From Aquimarina megaterium XH134 (lineage in GTDB: Bacteria > Bacteroidota > Bacteroidia > Flavobacteriales > Flavobacteriaceae), in NCBI RefSeq assembly GCF_000520975.1, contig NZ_JACB01000017.1, forward strand, positions 62,001-126,000: a stretch of 64,000 nt of DNA, given 5' to 3'. Numbering within the stretch: position 1 is the first letter of the stretch; each line of letters opens with the position of its first letter. The notes under the pieces are model-generated. The model was not told the DNA's origin and ran no database searches. It saw only the letters and a program-made list of their open reading frames with translations. Shown here in pieces: positions 37,962 to 47,154 of this stretch. A program made the position numbers and the translations under genes.

Positions 37962-39145
37962 GAAGAACTAATTAAAGATAAAAAAACGTCTAAAGGTTTT
38001 TTAACCATATATTTTAAGAACCATTCATATCCGGCTTCTACCATTTGGGGTATTTCATCAGAATTTTCATTTATATATATTAGTGAATCCTTAACGGAAT
38101 TTGAGCTATCTGCATACAACATTGGATATAAGTCTTTATAATAATTAGTATACAAATGATCTTCTCTTTTATGGATAATAATTTTTTTTAATGCAAGAGC
38201 CTCATAGATTACGCCATAGGAAAGAAAGCTATTATAGAGTTCTCCAACTACAATATGGGCAGTGCTTAAAATCATCATTACTTCTTTCCTACTCGATTTA
38301 GGAACCCATGTTATGTGATCTTCAATATTTAAATATTTAGCAAGCTCCTTACTTGAATCAACATCAACACCATATTCAAATGTAACCAAATGAAAATTTA
38401 GTACACCATTGTTCTCTTCTTTAACTTTCTTTAACCCTTCAAATAAATAATTGTTTCCTTTGTTTTCAAATTCACCTTGTTTCTTTGTCCAACAATGCCT
38501 AGAACTATGGAAAATAATTTTTCGCCCCTGGGCTTTTATATTATTGATTTTATTGACTGTATTAAACTGCTTTTTTTTTTCCTTAAAAATTTCAGATGTG
38601 TATTCTTTGATATAGAGCATTGGAACCCCTAATTTTAAGTGATTCGCATTAGGACTAATCTTATTAAGAAATTGTTCCAAAAAACCTCCTGTTGGAATCA
38701 TTAATACTGCTTTAGCCTCTCTTATACCTTTTCTTTGTGCCTTTGAACATAATATCCTATAATACAAGATACTTGGTTTATTAAGCCTAAAAAATGGAGA
38801 GTCATACAAGTCAGAACCATAAGGAACAAAAACATCTAATTTTAATCCTGCTTTGTATAAAAATGCTGGTGATAAACCACAACCAATAATAAAATTGTAT
38901 GAACTGAACTGAGTTTTAATGTGTTTAAAAGTTTTTGAATTAAACGTCTTTAAATTTCCCCAGTTTAATTGGAAAGTATATTCCTTCCAGTTTTCAGTGA
39001 AAGCATCATCTGATGGGTGAAAATAATCTGTTTGAAATAAGAAGAGATGAACTTCTATGTGAGAAAATTCTTTTAAATATCTCGAAAAAGCATAGAAATT
39101 ATTATTCATATTTCCAATCAATGCAACTTTTTTCATAGGTACCAA
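37958..39145 (-). CDS. GT-B-like glycosyltransferase, family uncertain
   Basis: The product has 395 residues (a start at Met4, 39136, is equally possible). It opens with a Rossmann-like MKKVALIGNMNNNFYAFSRY and has VFVPYGSDLYDSPFF in the middle. The C-terminal half resembles a GT4 donor domain: IIFHSSRHCWTKK, HITWVPKSSRKEVMMIL, then GELYNSFLSYGVIYEALALKK, where a Glu-x7-Glu-like arrangement is weak. I infer a glycosyltransferase from fold pattern and position between wzx and the LpxD-like gene. Confidence in the general class is fair, in specificity none. Confidence 0.7.
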   Translation of the reverse strand: MVPMKKVALIGNMNNNFYAFSRYLKEFSHIEVHLFLFQTDYFHPSDDAFTENWKEYTFQLNWGNLKTFNSKTFKHIKTQFSSYNFIIGCGLSPAFLYKAGLKLDVFVPYGSDLYDSPFFRLNKPSILYYRILCSKAQRKGIREAKAVLMIPTGGFLEQFLNKISPNANHLKLGVPMLYIKEYTSEIFKEKKKQFNTVNKINNIKAQGRKIIFHSSRHCWTKKQGEFENKGNNYLFEGLKKVKEENNGVLNFHLVTFEYGVDVDSSKELAKYLNIEDHITWVPKSSRKEVMMILSTAHIVVGELYNSFLSYGVIYEALALKKIIIHKREDHLYTNYYKDLYPMLYADSSNSVKDSLIYINENSDEIPQMVEAGYEWFLKYMVKKPLDVFLSLISSS

Positions 39146-39173
39146 ATATTATCAAAAATTGTTATAAAAAAGA

Positions 39174-40118
39174 TTATTCAAGAAACTTTTTTAGCTCCTT
39201 TTGTATCCTAAAATAATCTTTTAATTCTCTAGCAGGAACTCCAGTCCAAGTCTGGTTATCTGGTACACTTTTAGTTACTACTGCCCCCATACCAATAAGA
39301 ACATTATTACCAATATTTATAGCGTCCCTTATACAAGCCCCTGGTGCTATCGAAGTATTTTTTCCAATTTTGACACTACCCGCCACCATTGCTTTTGCAA
39401 TTATCCAAGCCCCTTCATCAATATAAACATTATGTGCTATGTGAACTAAATTATCAACTTTTACATTTTTCTTTAGAATGGTATTTCCTAAAGCACCTCT
39501 ATCTATAGTTGTGTTCGCTCCAATCTCAACATTATCTTCAATTATAACGCCACCTAGATGAGGAAAGTTTATTGTCCCTAATGATTCACTTTTTAAATAA
39601 CCAAATCCTTCCGCCCCAATAACAGTTCCGGAATTTATTTTCACATTATCACCAATTTTCACATTTTCGTAAATTGTGACATTCCCATAAATATCACAAT
39701 TATTTCCAATCTTCACATGCGCTCCAATAAGTGTGTTAGGTCCAATAAAGCAATTTTTTCCAATAATTGCTTTATCTGAAATAATTGCTGATGAATGAAT
39801 TTCTTTCTTCTTTTTGCTGACAAAAAATTCATTTACTAAGAAAGAAAAAAGTAATTTGGGATGCGCTGTAACTATGTTGGTTTTGTTAGCTATATCAATA
39901 TCTAAATCTGTGATTATTAATTTTGATTTTGTTTCTGAAGCCCAAAGGTTTTTTTCTAGCTCACTTCTTGTCTTATCAATAAAAGAAATTGAATTTTCAT
40001 TCGCAGACATAATAGGAAGCGTATTTGTCACAAAAACCCCTTCTATAATTCCTTTAACAGAGAAATTAATACTTTTAGGTATAACTGAAATTAATTCTTT
40101 AAGATAAATTTTTTTCAT
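39174..40118 (-). CDS. LpxD-like N-acyltransferase (hexapeptide repeat)
   Basis: The product has 314 residues: an N-terminal LpxD-like uridine-binding domain (about 1-105) and a left-handed beta-helix of hexapeptide repeats. LpxD landmarks are kept: GAEGFGY (169-174), HLGGVIIEDNVEIGANTTIDRGAL and HIAHNV with His229 in the place of the catalytic His of LpxD. LpxD transfers a 3-hydroxyacyl chain from acyl carrier protein to a UDP-sugar amine. This copy is slightly short and sits in an O-antigen locus that has its own acyl carrier protein genes, so I infer N-acylation of an antigen sugar rather than of lipid A. It follows a deacetylase gene by 5 bp. Confidence 0.83.
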   Translation of the reverse strand: MKKIYLKELISVIPKSINFSVKGIIEGVFVTNTLPIMSANENSISFIDKTRSELEKNLWASETKSKLIITDLDIDIANKTNIVTAHPKLLFSFLVNEFFVSKKKKEIHSSAIISDKAIIGKNCFIGPNTLIGAHVKIGNNCDIYGNVTIYENVKIGDNVKINSGTVIGAEGFGYLKSESLGTINFPHLGGVIIEDNVEIGANTTIDRGALGNTILKKNVKVDNLVHIAHNVYIDEGAWIIAKAMVAGSVKIGKNTSIAPGACIRDAINIGNNVLIGMGAVVTKSVPDNQTWTGVPARELKDYFRIQKELKKFLE

Positions 40119-40123
40119 AAGTA

Positions 40124-40840
40124 TTATTCGTAAAAATGATTATTAAAATAGGTGTCTGGATGAATTAATAAATGGATTAATTCATGCCCATCCAGGATGT
40201 GTTCACTAGGGCTTCTTCTATCTCCACTCTGTAAAATTCCTTTATTATAACATTTCCATTGCGTCCATTCTGAATCGGAAATATAGAACGACTCTTGAAA
40301 AAGGTTGTAATTTGGCTCCTTATCATAACCTTCATATAAAAGATTAAAGTCTTTTGGTTTCTTGTCCTTCCAGAAATCTAAATTATTAAAACCTGTATTT
40401 CCTCCATGTGAAGCCACGCTTTTAACATCATAATTAAACATCTTACTAAGTATTGCGATATCTCTTTTTAGACACTCTTCTGCAGATTCGTTCCAAATAA
40501 TTGATTGGTCAACAATTTCTGAATGATAGCCTAATTCATGACCCGAATTTAATAATCGCTTCAAAATTCTATAGTTTTCAAACGAAAATGGATTATATTC
40601 TGGTGCATGCAATCTGACAAAAAATGTTCCTTTTATTCTAAGCTTATCAAAAATATCTAATAACACAGCGGCTTTTTTAACTGAAAAGTCAATGTCTATT
40701 CTGTTTACCACTGTTTTCTTGGGTAAATTAGGTTTGTTTTTAACATATTGTTCACCTGTTATTATTTCATATCCATTATCTAGAAAAGATGCATATTCTT
40801 TTTCTATATTTTTCCATGTAAATTTATATTTATCCCCCAT
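40124..40840 (-). CDS. Polysaccharide deacetylase-like protein (NodB fold)
   Basis: The product has 238 residues and no signal peptide. A variant of NodB motif 1 (RIDIDFS, residues 47-53, two Asp) is followed by KIKGTFFVR-type strand GTFFVRLHAP (71-80) and motif 2 GHELGYHS with His101 and His106 as likely metal ligands. This matches metal-dependent de-N-acetylases in general layout, though motif 1 lacks the canonical TFDD. It is cytoplasmic and directly precedes the LpxD-like gene, so the two could remove an acetyl group from an amino sugar and replace it with another acyl group. The abutting HisF-like gene ends 1 bp before its start. Confidence 0.72.
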   Translation of the reverse strand: MGDKYKFTWKNIEKEYASFLDNGYEIITGEQYVKNKPNLPKKTVVNRIDIDFSVKKAAVLLDIFDKLRIKGTFFVRLHAPEYNPFSFENYRILKRLLNSGHELGYHSEIVDQSIIWNESAEECLKRDIAILSKMFNYDVKSVASHGGNTGFNNLDFWKDKKPKDFNLLYEGYDKEPNYNLFQESFYISDSEWTQWKCYNKGILQSGDRRSPSEHILDGHELIHLLIHPDTYFNNHFYE

Positions 40841-41602
40841 TTACTTTAAAGCATTAATTATTTTTTTTTGGTCTGGAAAGTTAACTAAAACACCCATCCC
40901 TTTATTTTGATAGACTACCATACTGCCTAAACACACAGCTGATGCATGGCCTTCCTTTACGGCTGCTTTTATATCATTGATAGAAGATGCGCCTCCATTA
41001 GCTATTACAGGAATATCTACTGCGTTTGACACTTGTTCTATTAAATTTGTATCAAACCCTTTCCAAGTACCTTCTTGATGTATGGCAGTTAAAATAATTT
41101 CTCCTGCACCCAATTCTTCCAACTGTTTTGCCCAATCTACAACATCTGTTTTTTGTTTTTTCTTACCAGAGTTTGAATATACTTTATACTTGCTAAACGC
41201 ATTTTTTTTAACATCAATAGAGGCTACAATTGCTTGATTACCAAAATGTGCAGCTAATTGAGTAATAAATTCTGGCTTCTCAAAAGCATACGAATTGATA
41301 ATCACCTTTTCTATTCCAATCTCAAAGAGTTTTTTTGCAGATTCAAAATCACGTATTCCACCTCCATAAGCTAATGGCATAAAACATTCGTTAGCTAACT
41401 CTGAAAGAATCTTAAAGTCAGGTAACTTGTTACTATTTGTAGCGGTAATATCTAAAACTGTTAATTCATCTACTTCAAGCTCATTAAAAATACGGGCCGT
41501 ATTTACCGGATCTCCTATATAATCAGGTTTCTTAAAATTAACTGTTTTTACTAAGCTATCGCCTTTTAATAAAAGGCATGGGATTACTCTAGTTAATAAC
41601 AT
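40841..41602 (-). CDS. HisF-like acetamidino modification protein (AglZ/HisF2 family)
   Basis: This 253-residue TIM barrel resembles HisF (RVIPCLLLKGDSLVK at 5-19, AYGGGIRD, SID130, VIANGGASS). The HisF catalytic Asp11 is replaced by Leu11, while Asp130 is kept. This is the signature of HisF2-type proteins that do not make histidine but work with a HisH-like glutaminase to feed ammonia to a WbpG-type amidotransferase, giving an acetamidino sugar. All three partners are adjacent here (HisH-like at 41605, WbpG-like at 42216). No other histidine genes are nearby. Confidence 0.9.
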   Translation of the reverse strand: MLLTRVIPCLLLKGDSLVKTVNFKKPDYIGDPVNTARIFNELEVDELTVLDITATNSNKLPDFKILSELANECFMPLAYGGGIRDFESAKKLFEIGIEKVIINSYAFEKPEFITQLAAHFGNQAIVASIDVKKNAFSKYKVYSNSGKKKQKTDVVDWAKQLEELGAGEIILTAIHQEGTWKGFDTNLIEQVSNAVDIPVIANGGASSINDIKAAVKEGHASAVCLGSMVVYQNKGMGVLVNFPDQKKIINALK

Positions 41603-41604
41603 GA

Positions 41605-42216
41605 TTATAGTTTAGCAAAGTTATCGAATAATTTCATGCCAAATTTATGACTTTTTTCAGGGTGAAACTGTGCGCCATAAATATTATCCCGATGTATTGC
41701 TGAATCAAATTCGATTCCGTGTGTGGTTTTAAGGATTGAATCTTCTTGGTTTTCTACTTCTACGTAATATGAATGTACAAAATAAAACCTTGATTCATCT
41801 GGTAAGTTAGAGGTTAATTTGCTTGGCATTGCATTAAAAACTCTGTTCCAACCCATATGAGGAACTTTTAATTTTGTTGCTTTATCAAACTGAAATTTTT
41901 TTGTATGTGCTTTAATCCAACCTAAACCTTTCTCTTTTCCTTCTTCACTTCCTAGAGTAAGTAATTGCATGCCCAAACATATACCCAATACGGGTACTCT
42001 TTCTTCTAAAGCTTTATAGTCTAGCACCTCTCTTAATCCAGATTCGTTAATCCTTTTCATAGCATTATCATACGCTCCTACTCCTGGCAATAAGATTTTT
42101 TCGGCAGCTTTAATATCGTTTAAATTAGAAGTGATTTTTGAAGTAACCCCAATTTTCTTAAACATATTAAAAACAGACCCCAGGTTTCCCATTCCATAGT
42201 CTACAATTGTAATCAT
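41605..42216 (-). CDS. HisH-like glutamine amidotransferase subunit
   Basis: This 203-residue class I glutaminase starts TIVDYGMGNLGSVFNMFKK. The nucleophile is Cys80 in GICLGMQLL, and His185 and Glu187 lie in QFHPEKS, so the triad is complete. It should hydrolyse glutamine and pass ammonia through the HisF-like barrel encoded 2 bp downstream. Its start overlaps the stop of the WbpG-like gene by 1 bp. In this setting it belongs to O-antigen acetamidino synthesis (HisH2), not histidine synthesis. Confidence 0.92.
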   Translation of the reverse strand: MITIVDYGMGNLGSVFNMFKKIGVTSKITSNLNDIKAAEKILLPGVGAYDNAMKRINESGLREVLDYKALEERVPVLGICLGMQLLTLGSEEGKEKGLGWIKAHTKKFQFDKATKLKVPHMGWNRVFNAMPSKLTSNLPDESRFYFVHSYYVEVENQEDSILKTTHGIEFDSAIHRDNIYGAQFHPEKSHKFGMKLFDNFAKL

Positions 42217-43400
42217 TACATTTCACTTTTTGAAGTGTACTTTATATAAAAACTCATAGGAACAAGGTTTGCTTTTGCTAATATGAAAAATAAAGGTCTC
42301 AATTTTTCAAATCTTTTTTTATAAGTAGGATAATCCCTGTAGGTTTTTCTGTCTCCATTCATTATATCGGCGTATTTTTGATCTGTTAGATTTAATCTCT
42401 TTTTGAAATAGCCAATTAAATCATCCTCTACTAAAGGGTTAGAATTGTACTCGTTAATTGCTTCTTTTTGTGATAATAAACCTGCTCTAACGGATGCTGA
42501 TAAACTATTATTTCTTTGATCTATTCCAAATTTTTGAGGAAAATATACACTATGATTAAAAGCTGTCATTCTATTTTCCAAATGGTGGCCTCCATAATAC
42601 TTCCAATCATATTCTTTTTCTAAAAATGCTTGTGCATCTTTTTTAGAATATGGAATATACCATAATGGTCTTATTTTTTTAATTCTCTTTACTAGTATCC
42701 ATTTCATAAACGAAGCAAAATTCATGTTTGGAAACGTTTTCATTTTAATTTTACCAAACATTTTGTGAATGTTTTTAATATATGCTCCATCAACATAAGC
42801 ACTACTTAGTGGGGATACTCCTTCGGCTATAAATGAATGCCCTTCAAGAATATATTTTACACCAAATTTACTCGCTGCTCTATATAATGTTTCTGCCAAA
42901 GCTATATCGGTAGGACCATCAATCTCTGGTACATTTGCTAAAAAAAAGGATTTAAAAATATCATCTGCTTCTTTGTTATCAACTACATGAGTATATAAGT
43001 CTATATTTAATTTTCCTAAAATTTTTCGAATATTTTCAGTGGCAATTGCTGTATTCCATGTGTTATCATAATGAACAGCTAATGGTCTTAAGCCCCATTC
43101 TACTGCTTTTATAATCATATAAGAAGAATCTGTACCGCCACTAACTCCTACTACACAATCATACTTTTTACCATTACCATGTTTTTTAATTTGTTCTACA
43201 ATTTCAAAAAAATCTTTTTCTCCTTCAGGGGTTGCTGTTTTGTATTGGGTTTTTAAATCTTCAATCATTTTACAATAATTGCATACCCCATCATCATCAA
43301 ATTTTATAGCTGGAACATTTTCGTCATATATGCATGTAGTACATATTTTGCTATGGCTATCAATAACTGGCTTCCTATTAACTATCTCTAATTTTCCCAT
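42216..43400 (-). CDS. N-acetyl sugar amidotransferase (WbpG/PseA family)
   Basis: The product has 394 residues. Two CxxC pairs (C20/C23 and C40/C43) probably bind zinc. The ATP-PP-loop VSGGTDSSY lies at 86-94, and DGPTDIALAETLYRAASKFGVKY follows further on. WbpG-like enzymes activate an N-acetyl group with ATP and replace the oxygen with ammonia to give an acetamidino (N-acetimidoyl) group. The HisH-like and HisF-like genes follow immediately, completing the known three-protein system of Pseudomonas O antigen and similar loci. The target sugar is not fixed by sequence; the 3-amino uronic acid made by the WbpB/E/D-like enzymes is a good candidate. Confidence 0.93.
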   Translation of the reverse strand: MGKLEIVNRKPVIDSHSKICTTCIYDENVPAIKFDDDGVCNYCKMIEDLKTQYKTATPEGEKDFFEIVEQIKKHGNGKKYDCVVGVSGGTDSSYMIIKAVEWGLRPLAVHYDNTWNTAIATENIRKILGKLNIDLYTHVVDNKEADDIFKSFFLANVPEIDGPTDIALAETLYRAASKFGVKYILEGHSFIAEGVSPLSSAYVDGAYIKNIHKMFGKIKMKTFPNMNFASFMKWILVKRIKKIRPLWYIPYSKKDAQAFLEKEYDWKYYGGHHLENRMTAFNHSVYFPQKFGIDQRNNSLSASVRAGLLSQKEAINEYNSNPLVEDDLIGYFKKRLNLTDQKYADIMNGDRKTYRDYPTYKKRFEKLRPLFFILAKANLVPMSFYIKYTSKSEM

Positions 43401-43442
43401 TCTAAAAAATTATTTTTTAAATCTTATTTTAAAAATTCAATG

Positions 43443-44795
43443 TTAATCAAACTTTCTTGTTTTTTTAAACCTATGACTGTGTAAAACTTCTTCTTCGTTC
43501 TCAATTTTCACAGGAACTTTAAATGACTGAAGTTTACCTTTGCAGAATTCTTTCAATCTTCGTGAAAAAACTTTTTTATCTTCTTTTTCTTTCAACAAAA
43601 CTTTAGCACAAACAATATTACCCATAATTGCATGCTTCTGACCAAATATTGTCACTTCCATTACATTATCCATCTGTAAAATAACATTTTCAACTTCTTG
43701 AGGGTATACTTTATCTCCTCCAACATTTATTAATTCAGATTTTCTACCTAAAATCTTATAATATTCTCCATCAACTTCAACTTGATCTCCTGTTATAAAA
43801 TAACCATCCTCTGTAAAAGGGCTAGATGCATTTAAATATCCTAAAATAGCAGATTCTGCCTTTATTTGTAGCATATTATCTACTACTCTTAAATCATAAC
43901 CTTCTCCTCCTAGCTTTACCCATAAAGAATCATCACTTTTAGATTTAGATCTTAAAACCCCTAACTCTATTAAACCATATGTTTGTTGAAATTTAACATT
44001 AGGAAAAAGTCCTTTCGCTCTTTTAAGTGTTGTTTCAGGCATTGGCTCAGTACCATAAGAAATTAACTTCAAACTGCTCAAATCATACTTCTTATATGTT
44101 TCACTTAAAATCATTAGGTTTAAAAAACTAGGAGATACAGGTAATAATTCCACTTTGTTTTCTTGCACGAATTTACACACAAAATCTGGTTTTCTATTAT
44201 ACAAAGCTAATACAACCCCACAGTTAGATAAGGTATGTAAAAGGGTGTTTAATCCTCCCCAATGATCAAAAAGAAGAAAATTAATAGTTCTTAACGATTT
44301 TCTAGATGTTTTAAACTTTTTAAGCAATTTTTGAAAATTATGAACCGCTGCTTTTGGGAATCCTGAGGTTCCAGAGCTAAATAGTACTAGCCCAGACACG
44401 CCTAAATTCCTCAAACTAGTATAATATTCATGATCTCCATCAAATCCAGTATTTTCAACTTTGCACTGGTCGGTATCCAAGTTTACTGAAATTGTTTTTT
44501 GTACTTTGGCTATTTCAAATTTCACTTCTTCAGAATCCTTCATTGGATTATTAAAAGGTACAATTATGTTTCTGTTATTAATTAAAGCTATTAAAAGAGA
44601 AATAGTATTAGGGGTAAAATCTCCTTTTAAAGCAATAACTTGTCCAGATAAAATTTGGTTTTCGCTTAAAAAATCGTTGGCCTGTTGAATGGCCTTTAAG
44701 AGTCCTCCATATTTAACCTCTTTTCCATTCCATACAATTGCTAAATTGTTAGATGATTCTTTAAAAGCATCTATTAAAAATTGTGCATTCATCAT
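43443..44795 (-). CDS. AMP-binding acyl-activating enzyme (short ANL family ligase)
   Basis: The product has 450 residues, shorter than a typical acyl-CoA synthetase of about 550. Adenylation motifs are present: SSGTSGFPK at 140-148 (A3), TYGLIELG (A5), YFITGDQVEVDGEYYKILGRK (A7-A8), NVGGDKVYPQEVENVI and a final Lys in KKTRKFD (A10). Residues are consistent with activation of a carboxylic acid and transfer to CoA or a carrier protein. It sits 1 bp after a KAS III gene and close to an acyl carrier protein, so it may load the starter acid. No thiolation domain is fused. Confidence 0.88.
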   Translation of the reverse strand: MMNAQFLIDAFKESSNNLAIVWNGKEVKYGGLLKAIQQANDFLSENQILSGQVIALKGDFTPNTISLLIALINNRNIIVPFNNPMKDSEEVKFEIAKVQKTISVNLDTDQCKVENTGFDGDHEYYTSLRNLGVSGLVLFSSGTSGFPKAAVHNFQKLLKKFKTSRKSLRTINFLLFDHWGGLNTLLHTLSNCGVVLALYNRKPDFVCKFVQENKVELLPVSPSFLNLMILSETYKKYDLSSLKLISYGTEPMPETTLKRAKGLFPNVKFQQTYGLIELGVLRSKSKSDDSLWVKLGGEGYDLRVVDNMLQIKAESAILGYLNASSPFTEDGYFITGDQVEVDGEYYKILGRKSELINVGGDKVYPQEVENVILQMDNVMEVTIFGQKHAIMGNIVCAKVLLKEKEDKKVFSRRLKEFCKGKLQSFKVPVKIENEEEVLHSHRFKKTRKFD

Positions 44796-44796
44796 T

Positions 44797-45810
44797 TTAA
44801 AATTTCATTAATAAGGTTCCCCAAGACAATCCAACTCCAAAACCAGACAAAACAATTAAATCGCCTCTTTTTAGTTTTTTTTCTTCCATAGCATCTTTAA
44901 GTGCAATTGGTATAGACGAAGAAACTGTATTCCCAATCTTGTCCAAGTTGGTATAAATTTTATTGTTAGATATTTTTAAAGCTTTTGCTAAAGACTCTAA
45001 TGTAAGTTTACTTGCCTGATGAAAGCCTAGAAAGTCTATATCATCAATAGTCAAATTGTTATTTTCTAAAATCTTCTCTATTTGTTGTGGAACTATTCTA
45101 GAAATGAATTTCCAAACAGCAAAACCATTCATATGTATATTCTCTGAATGTTTAATGTTCCCACTTGAGTCTTTAGTCTCTTCTTTGGATGTTTCATTTT
45201 TTGGCATACGACTACCTCCTGATGGGATATAAAACGATTTATATTCTTTTCCAGATGATGATAGCATAGCATCAATAATACCGACGTTGTCTGAATCACT
45301 ATTAGAAACAATAGTTACCGCCGCACCATCGCCAAATAAATTAACCGTAGAACGATCTTTTTCGTGTATGTACTTAGAGTAAGTATCCGATGTAATGAGC
45401 AAAATATTTTTAGCCATATTCGTCTCTATAAATCCTCTAGCTATACATAAACCATAAACGTATCCCGAACAAGCTAAATTATAATCAAAGGTCCAAACAT
45501 TTTTATCAAACTCAAATTTTTTGTGTATTAAAAAAGAATTAGAAGGCATTAGATAATCGGGACTTTGAGTACAAAATATGATACCATCTATATCTTCTTT
45601 TTTTACAGAAGTGTTTGTAAATAATTTTTCTAAAGCTTTAATTGCTAAATCTAAAGCAGTTTCATCTTTACCAGCAATATGTCTTGAATATATTCCTGTT
45701 TTTGATGCAACTTTATCTACATCCCATTCTGGGTTTTCTCTTTGTAAATCTTCGTTCGTTTTTTTATTAACGGGAAGATAATATTCTATTTCACTAATTT
45801 GTACTCCCAT
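44797..45810 (-). CDS. 3-oxoacyl-ACP synthase III-like protein (FabH/KAS III family)
   Basis: The 337-residue thiolase-fold enzyme keeps the KAS III triad: Cys114 in NLACSGYVYGL, His264 in GFHQASKL (HQAS rather than HQAN) and Asn294 in IGNTVSSSIP. KAS III condenses an acyl starter with malonyl-ACP. Being inside a polysaccharide locus beside an acyl carrier protein, a ketoreductase-type SDR and an acyl ligase, it probably builds a short acyl group for a sugar rather than membrane lipids. It overlaps the MBL hydrolase gene by 17 bp (45794-45810). Confidence 0.9.
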   Translation of the reverse strand: MGVQISEIEYYLPVNKKTNEDLQRENPEWDVDKVASKTGIYSRHIAGKDETALDLAIKALEKLFTNTSVKKEDIDGIIFCTQSPDYLMPSNSFLIHKKFEFDKNVWTFDYNLACSGYVYGLCIARGFIETNMAKNILLITSDTYSKYIHEKDRSTVNLFGDGAAVTIVSNSDSDNVGIIDAMLSSSGKEYKSFYIPSGGSRMPKNETSKEETKDSSGNIKHSENIHMNGFAVWKFISRIVPQQIEKILENNNLTIDDIDFLGFHQASKLTLESLAKALKISNNKIYTNLDKIGNTVSSSIPIALKDAMEEKKLKRGDLIVLSGFGVGLSWGTLLMKF

Positions 45811-46438
45811 TAAGCTTATCTAATATTAATTTTTTTCTTTCTTTATCAAATATAAAAGGAGTTCCGTGCCCAGGATAAAAAGTATAACCTAAAAATTCAT
45901 TTGCTATAAATTGTAACGATGAATTTAGATTTTTCTCATCACCTCCAGGTAAATCCGTACGGCCAAATTTGTTCCAAAAAAACAAATCTCCTACTATTAG
46001 ATTATTTCCAAACTCTAAACAAATGCTACCTGGTGAATGCCCAGGTGTATGATGGATTTTTATTTCTTTATTTCCTAAGGATAATGATTTTTCTTCATCC
46101 AAAAATCTATCTATCGTTGGAGTAATTTGGGTCCCGACTCCTCCAGCTAATTTTCTAAAAAGATTAGCTTGTCTTATAATTCTTTTGTCTTTTGAATGCA
46201 TGAAAATTTTCACCCCATACTTTTGTTTCATCTTTTCTGCAGAAGAAATATGATCAAAATGTCCATGAGTCAAAAGAATTCCTAAAACATTATATTGACA
46301 TTCTTCAATAAAACTATCTAATACTTCAAATTCATCACCTGGATCTAATACCCAAACATCATTACCTCCATCGCTTAAGAAATATACATTGACTTTCCAT
46401 TTGCCAACTGTTTTCCACTTTATTTCAAAATCCATCAT
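45794..46438 (-). CDS. MBL-fold metallo-hydrolase
   Basis: The product has 214 residues. The metal motif THGHFDH gives HxHxDH at 58-63, followed by HTPGHSPGSICL, IVGDLFF and FYPGHGTP, the complete glyoxalase II-like set. Proteins of this size hydrolyse thioesters. In this cassette it could release an acyl group from the carrier protein or proofread misloaded carriers, which is inference from position. It overlaps the KAS III start by 17 bp and the SDR stop by 1 bp. Confidence 0.88.
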   Translation of the reverse strand: MMDFEIKWKTVGKWKVNVYFLSDGGNDVWVLDPGDEFEVLDSFIEECQYNVLGILLTHGHFDHISSAEKMKQKYGVKIFMHSKDKRIIRQANLFRKLAGGVGTQITPTIDRFLDEEKSLSLGNKEIKIHHTPGHSPGSICLEFGNNLIVGDLFFWNKFGRTDLPGGDEKNLNSSLQFIANEFLGYTFYPGHGTPFIFDKERKKLILDKLNGSTN

Positions 46439-47154
46439 TAAACTCCTCCTAAATATATTACTTGCCCAGTGATTGAAGATGAGTCTTCACTAATCACAAA
46501 ATCTATCGCATTACTTACGTCTTTCATTTCTCCTAATGATTTAATTGCATTTCTTGAGAGGACTTCTTGCAGTGCTTCTTGATCAATCTTTGCGGATAAA
46601 TCTGTAGGAATAGCAGAAGGAGCTATAACATTAGCCGTTATACCATAGTCATATATTTCTTTAGATATAACATTAGTATAAGCAGTTATAGCTGATTTTG
46701 TTGAGGTATATAAAGATTCTCCTCGTACTTCATGCTTTACCGCCATAGAGCTCATATTAATAATACGCCCATATTTTTTTCTACTCATCAATTTAATTGC
46801 TTCTCTACAAAAAATCATTGGAGCATACACATTAACTTTATACGTATCCTCTATCATTTTGTAAGGTAAAAGTCCAGCTGTTAATATTCTTGGGTTAATT
46901 GCAGCATTATTTATAAGAACATCAATTCTTTTATAATGTTTTCTTATAAATCTGAATATCTCTAAAACATCAGTTTCATTAGCGACATCTTTTTCGAAAT
47001 GAGTATACTTATCATTAACTAAATCTGACTTAGACCTACTACATCCAATAACGTAATTCCCGTCTTTTAAATAATATTCAGCAAGGTATCTTCCAATACC
47101 TTTACTAGTACCAGTAATTAGAAATATTTTTTTATCTAATGAGAAATTATTCAT
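46438..47154 (-). CDS. SDR reductase, FabG-like
   Basis: This 238-residue classical SDR has the cofactor motif TGTSKGIG (14-21), NNAA at 82-85, Ser in NMSSM (134-136) and the catalytic YTSTK with Tyr149 and Lys153. The C-terminus ends SSITGQVIYLGGV, as in FabG-type 3-oxoacyl-ACP reductases. It lies between the acyl carrier protein gene and the hydrolase, each overlapping by 1 bp, which supports reduction of a carrier-bound 3-oxoacyl intermediate to a 3-hydroxyacyl. Sugar ketoreduction is the main alternative. Confidence 0.87.
   Translation of the reverse strand: MNNFSLDKKIFLITGTSKGIGRYLAEYYLKDGNYVIGCSRSKSDLVNDKYTHFEKDVANETDVLEIFRFIRKHYKRIDVLINNAAINPRILTAGLLPYKMIEDTYKVNVYAPMIFCREAIKLMSRKKYGRIINMSSMAVKHEVRGESLYTSTKSAITAYTNVISKEIYDYGITANVIAPSAIPTDLSAKIDQEALQEVLSRNAIKSLGEMKDVSNAIDFVISEDSSSITGQVIYLGGV

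Noticed and set aside
40841..42216. Histidine biosynthesis genes hisF and hisH
   Set aside because: The HisF catalytic Asp11 is lost, no other his genes are near, and a WbpG-like partner is adjacent, so these are acetamidino-sugar genes.
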